Origin: Burkholderia vietnamiensis LMG 10929
GTDB taxonomy: Bacteria > Pseudomonadota > Gammaproteobacteria > Burkholderiales > Burkholderiaceae
Assembly (NCBI RefSeq): GCF_000959445.1
Contig: NZ_CP009632.1
Span: 248,001 to 312,000, forward strand
Direction of reading: 5' to 3'
Length of the DNA stretch: 64,000 bases
This document shows, piece by piece, positions 61,396 to 64,000 of the stretch. How positions within the stretch are numbered: position 1 is the first letter of the stretch; every line of letters starts with the position of its first letter. A program made the position numbers and the translations under genes. Below the pieces are notes generated by a model. The model did not search any database. It was not told the DNA's origin and was given only the letters and a program-made list of their open reading frames with translations.

Positions 61396-62250
61396 ATGAC
61401 GACCATGAAATCGCTGCTGATGGCTTCGGCCCGTGGTGGAACAGGCAGAACGACATTGGTGTGTCAGTTCGCCCATTATCTTCGTCGCGTACGTGGATAT
61501 CGGGTGTTGGTGCTTGATCTGGCCGAGCCGGCGTGTAGTGCCATTTCGCTTACACGTGGTGTCCGTGCACGCTCGGTGACGCACACGACGCTCGATATTC
61601 GGTGCGACCAGCGACCTGATGTGACTGGACCATGCATTTGCGTGCTTGCGGCGAACACCACTGCCGGCAGTGCATATCGATCCGATCCGGCTGGCGTGCG
61701 TTGCTACGCCAACGTGCGACACCTGTTGACCCAGGTCGCTCCCTTGTTTGACGTTTGTTTGATCGATAGCCCGCCGTGGCCTGACTCGCGTGCGATTTGT
61801 GCGGCGGCGCTCGCCGACGCGCTGATCAGCCCCGTTCTGTTGTCGCCGGACATGCTTGAGCAGGTCGCCGATTTCGTCAATGGCGGCAATGGGGTGCGCA
61901 ATGTCCGAGCTCGGCTCAATCCGTCGCTGTGCTTTATCGGTATCGTCCCCAACTGCGTCGAGATGACTCCGCGGCAGCAGGCCCGATTCAAGCCGTTCGA
62001 GGTGTGCATGGCCACCTGGCTGGTTCCGGATGATCAAAGCCCAAGCGGCTATTTATTGCTTCCCCGGATTGACGCCATCTCGCAGGCGCAGGCGATTGGG
62101 ACCTCGGTCATGGATCTCACTCCAGCCGATCGGGCGGCCAATCGCGAATGGCAGGCCATGAGCGCGTGTTTCGACGTGCTCGCGCGGCGACTCGACTCTG
62201 CAAAAGAGGTGGCTTTGCCTTCTGAAACGGTCGAGGCATGCCATGCATAA
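61396..62250 (+). CDS. ParA/MinD-like ATPase of a conjugative element
   Basis: A 284-residue P-loop ATPase. The deviant Walker A is RGGTGRTT (residues 13-20), where Arg replaces both usual Lys residues (KGGxGKT). Walker B-like LIDSPPWPDSRA is present. It may have weak or no ATPase activity, or be a positioning protein. It lies first in the conjugation operon, overlapping the TrbM-like gene by 8 bases. An in-frame ATG at 61405 is an alternative start. Confidence 0.8.
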   Translation: MTTMKSLLMASARGGTGRTTLVCQFAHYLRRVRGYRVLVLDLAEPACSAISLTRGVRARSVTHTTLDIRCDQRPDVTGPCICVLAANTTAGSAYRSDPAGVRCYANVRHLLTQVAPLFDVCLIDSPPWPDSRAICAAALADALISPVLLSPDMLEQVADFVNGGNGVRNVRARLNPSLCFIGIVPNCVEMTPRQQARFKPFEVCMATWLVPDDQSPSGYLLLPRIDAISQAQAIGTSVMDLTPADRAANREWQAMSACFDVLARRLDSAKEVALPSETVEACHA

Positions 62251-62608
62251 TTCAGCGTCTACTCCTGATGTGCGGCAAAACGTGTGGCGCGGTGTGGTGT
62301 CGCTTGCGGTCGTGTTTGGAACGTCGATGGCGTGGCCCGATGTTGCACGAGCGGACGATTGGGGCTGTCAGGTGATGTTGTGTCTGTCTAACCTCGGTGG
62401 CCCGGAGCAGTATGCCGAATGCGTGTCGCCCATCGAAAGGCTATGGGCCGCGCTGCGAGACGGCGATCCCTTTCCAACCTGTGATCTCGCTACGGTTGGC
62501 ACGCTGAACCGAGCAGCGCACAACAATGCACGGTCCGCCCAATATCCCGCGACGTCGGTAGGGTACCCCCTGCAGCAGATCGTTCGCCTAGGAGAGGGGA
62601 ATCGCTAA
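62243..62608 (+). CDS. TrbM-like exported conjugation protein
   Basis: A 121-residue protein with a signal peptide (cleavage after ARA near residue 37) and the TrbM/KikA core WGCQVMLCLSNLGGPEQYAE followed by CVSPIERLW and a further Cys. Conserved Cys residues suggest disulfides in the periplasm. TrbM proteins are accessory factors of conjugative transfer. It sits between the ParA-like gene and the lytic transglycosylase, with one-base overlap to the latter. Confidence 0.82.
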   Translation: MHNSASTPDVRQNVWRGVVSLAVVFGTSMAWPDVARADDWGCQVMLCLSNLGGPEQYAECVSPIERLWAALRDGDPFPTCDLATVGTLNRAAHNNARSAQYPATSVGYPLQQIVRLGEGNR

Positions 62609-63285
62609 TGCCGCTCGATTTCTTGTCGCTCGTGCACGACTGCGCGCCGCAGATCGCCCCGGCCACGATGGCGGCGATCGTGCGTACCGAATCAGGATTC
62701 AATCCCTACGCGATCGGCGTCGTTCGCGGGCGGCTGCGTCGACAGCCGTCGAATATGGCCGAAGCGGTCGCGACGGTACGCGCGCTGGAGGCCGGCGGCT
62801 GGAATTTCAGTGTCGGGCTCGCGCAGGTGAATCGAGCGAACTGGCTGGCCTATGGCCTGTCCGCCGAGAACGCGCTTGAGCCTTGTCGCAACCTAGCTGT
62901 CGGTGCTGCCATTCTCCATCGCTGTTATACAGCGGCGGTGACGATCCAAAAGTCCCAAGCGAGGACCGATTATCAGGCGGATGTACAGGCCGCACTACGC
63001 GCGAGTCTGTCTTGCTATGCGAGCGGCAATTTCTCGACCGGCTACCGAACGGGCTACGTCCAGCGAGTCGAGGAGAGCGCAGCGGCACAAGCTTCCTCAG
63101 ATTCGCACGTTCCGGCCATTGCGCCCATTGCGGTGGTACCGATTGGTTCTGCAGTGCCGGTTCGTGCCGCCCGCTCTGAACCTGCGGTTCGGCAGCTATC
63201 GCGCAGCGATCGCGATGGGATGAACACGGCTTCACCTGTTACCGAGCAGCGTTTCAAACCGGACGGTAGTGCAGTGGTGTTCTAA
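62608..63285 (+). CDS. virB1: VirB1-type lytic transglycosylase
   Basis: A 225-residue lysozyme-fold enzyme with catalytic Glu28 in VRTESGFNPYAIG, followed by NFSVGLAQVNRANW and ASLSCYASGNFSTGYRTGYV. It opens the peptidoglycan for assembly of the type IV secretion channel. No clear signal peptide, as is seen in some VirB1 proteins. The C-terminal 60 residues are low-complexity and basic. Next to VirB2. Confidence 0.9.
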   Translation: MPLDFLSLVHDCAPQIAPATMAAIVRTESGFNPYAIGVVRGRLRRQPSNMAEAVATVRALEAGGWNFSVGLAQVNRANWLAYGLSAENALEPCRNLAVGAAILHRCYTAAVTIQKSQARTDYQADVQAALRASLSCYASGNFSTGYRTGYVQRVEESAAAQASSDSHVPAIAPIAVVPIGSAVPVRAARSEPAVRQLSRSDRDGMNTASPVTEQRFKPDGSAVVF

Positions 63286-63332
63286 GTCCACATTGACGAA
63301 TCAGATATAGATATATCGGAAAGGAGTCGATC

Positions 63333-63674
63333 ATGCATTTAGGAATGCGATATAAATCGTCGATGCGCGCCAAGCGGATGATGCGATTTCTATCCGATCG
63401 AAAGACGGCGCTGGAAATCATTCTTGGCGCTTCGTCCTTGATGTTCACTGCACCGGCGCGCGCGCAGCTATCGCAGGTCAATACGCTGCTCGATACGATC
63501 CAGGCGACGTTGTTGAGCGTCGGGGGCGTGATTTGTTCAATTTCCATCATTTGGGCGGGTTTTCGGATGATGTTCCAGCATGCCCGGTTCGGTGATATCG
63601 CGAACGTGTTTATCGGCGGCTTGTTCGTCGGTTGCGCGACCGTTATCGCTGGCATGCTGATTCCTTCGAGCTGA
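63333..63674 (+). CDS. virB2: VirB2/TrbC-type pilin
   Basis: A 113-residue major pilin precursor. A long signal peptide ends at ARAQ (about residue 44), then two hydrophobic helices (LLSVGGVICSISIIWAGFRM and IANVFIGGLFVGCATVIAGM) with a short polar loop, the VirB2 design. GGAAAGGAG precedes the ATG. It forms the conjugative pilus. Confidence 0.88.
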   Translation: MHLGMRYKSSMRAKRMMRFLSDRKTALEIILGASSLMFTAPARAQLSQVNTLLDTIQATLLSVGGVICSISIIWAGFRMMFQHARFGDIANVFIGGLFVGCATVIAGMLIPSS

Positions 63675-63690
63675 TCCGGGGCGCCGAACC

Positions 63691-64000
63691 ATGCATTCGC
63701 TCAAGGATCCTGTCTTCAAAGGCTGCACGCGGCCCGCGATGCTCTGGGGTGTGCCGCTGGTGCCCTTGCTGATGATCGGCGGCAGCATGCTGATTCCCGC
63801 GATCTGGGCATTGCTGGCCAGCCCTGCGCTGGGTGTCGGGATCCTCCTTTTGATGATTCCGGTGTTCGTCGCGATGCGGATGACGACGCGCCACGACGAT
63901 CAACGGCTTGCGCAGCATGCGCGGCGCGCTCGCATGGCGTTGCGTCAGGGCAACCGCCGCTTCTGGGGCGCACACGCCTATGTGCCGGTGCGCCTGAAGA
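63691..64000 (+). CDS. virB3: VirB3-type inner-membrane protein (5' part)
   Basis: At least 103 residues, cut by the window edge. It begins MHSLKDPVFKGCTRPAMLWG, the typical VirB3 start, followed by two transmembrane helices. Works with VirB4 in pilus assembly. The order VirB1-VirB2-VirB3 predicts virB4 onwards to the right. Confidence 0.87.
   Translation, partial: MHSLKDPVFKGCTRPAMLWGVPLVPLLMIGGSMLIPAIWALLASPALGVGILLLMIPVFVAMRMTTRHDDQRLAQHARRARMALRQGNRRFWGAHAYVPVRLK

Overview
The window reads as a Burkholderia cepacia complex replicon, most likely B. cenocepacia chromosome 2. This rests on the very GC-rich left half, Burkholderia-type small proteins with strong AGGAGG ribosome binding sites, and an island whose gene set (LuxI/LuxR pair, liv-type ABC transporter, amidase, porin, small XRE regulator, KASIII-rich operon) matches my memory of the epidemic-strain cenocepacia island (cciIR, amiI, opcI, and esmR/BCESM). 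The species call is recollection plus inference; no search was run.

Bases 1-32400 look like ordinary chromosomal accessory backbone with a strong stress and DNA-repair flavour. They hold an SDR, DUF4142 and ferritin-like proteins, a UdgX-type uracil-DNA glycosylase beside an unusual Nramp-like transporter, and an organic-acid block (LysR, DctA, ModA-like binding protein, MHS-type MFS). Then come PRC-barrel and CBS proteins, an extra sigma-54 gene, and a same-strand run of small membrane/hypothetical proteins, large catalase, Ku and LigD. A CPA1 antiporter, PfpI protein, phosphatidylserine-decarboxylase-like protein and a GGDEF/EAL protein complete it.

Bases 32400-36300 are a decayed junction: an MFS pseudogene with three in-frame stops, a P4-type integrase broken into several frames, an H-NS-like gene and one conserved hypothetical. 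The codon usage and base composition shift visibly here.

Bases 36356-48391 hold the most interesting locus. A LuxI/LuxR pair lies downstream of a ten-gene, same-strand, largely translationally coupled operon: acyl-CoA-dehydrogenase-like protein, free ACP, KASIII pair 1, AMP ligase, type III PLP decarboxylase, second acyl-CoA-dehydrogenase-like protein, GNAT, KASIII pair 2. In each KASIII pair one subunit keeps the active-site Cys and the partner has Gly there, the architecture of a PqsBC-like heterodimer. The set suggests an ACP-tethered, decarboxylated amino-acid-derived metabolite made without a PKS or NRPS. I do not recognise the product.

Bases 48624-59566 hold a FadR-type regulator, a broken amidase, the small XRE regulator, and a seven-plus-one-gene set with overlapping starts and stops: branched-chain-type ABC transporter, intact amidase, AA_synth-family protein and porin. 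It looks like an uptake and hydrolysis unit for an amide compound. Two strong inverted repeats lie in its promoter region.

Bases 59718-64000 open a mobile-element module: AlpA-like regulator, small HTH-like protein, ParA-like ATPase, TrbM-like protein, VirB1-type lytic transglycosylase, VirB2 pilin and the start of VirB3. The conjugation operon runs off the right edge. No tRNA, rRNA, intact IS element or CRISPR array was found.
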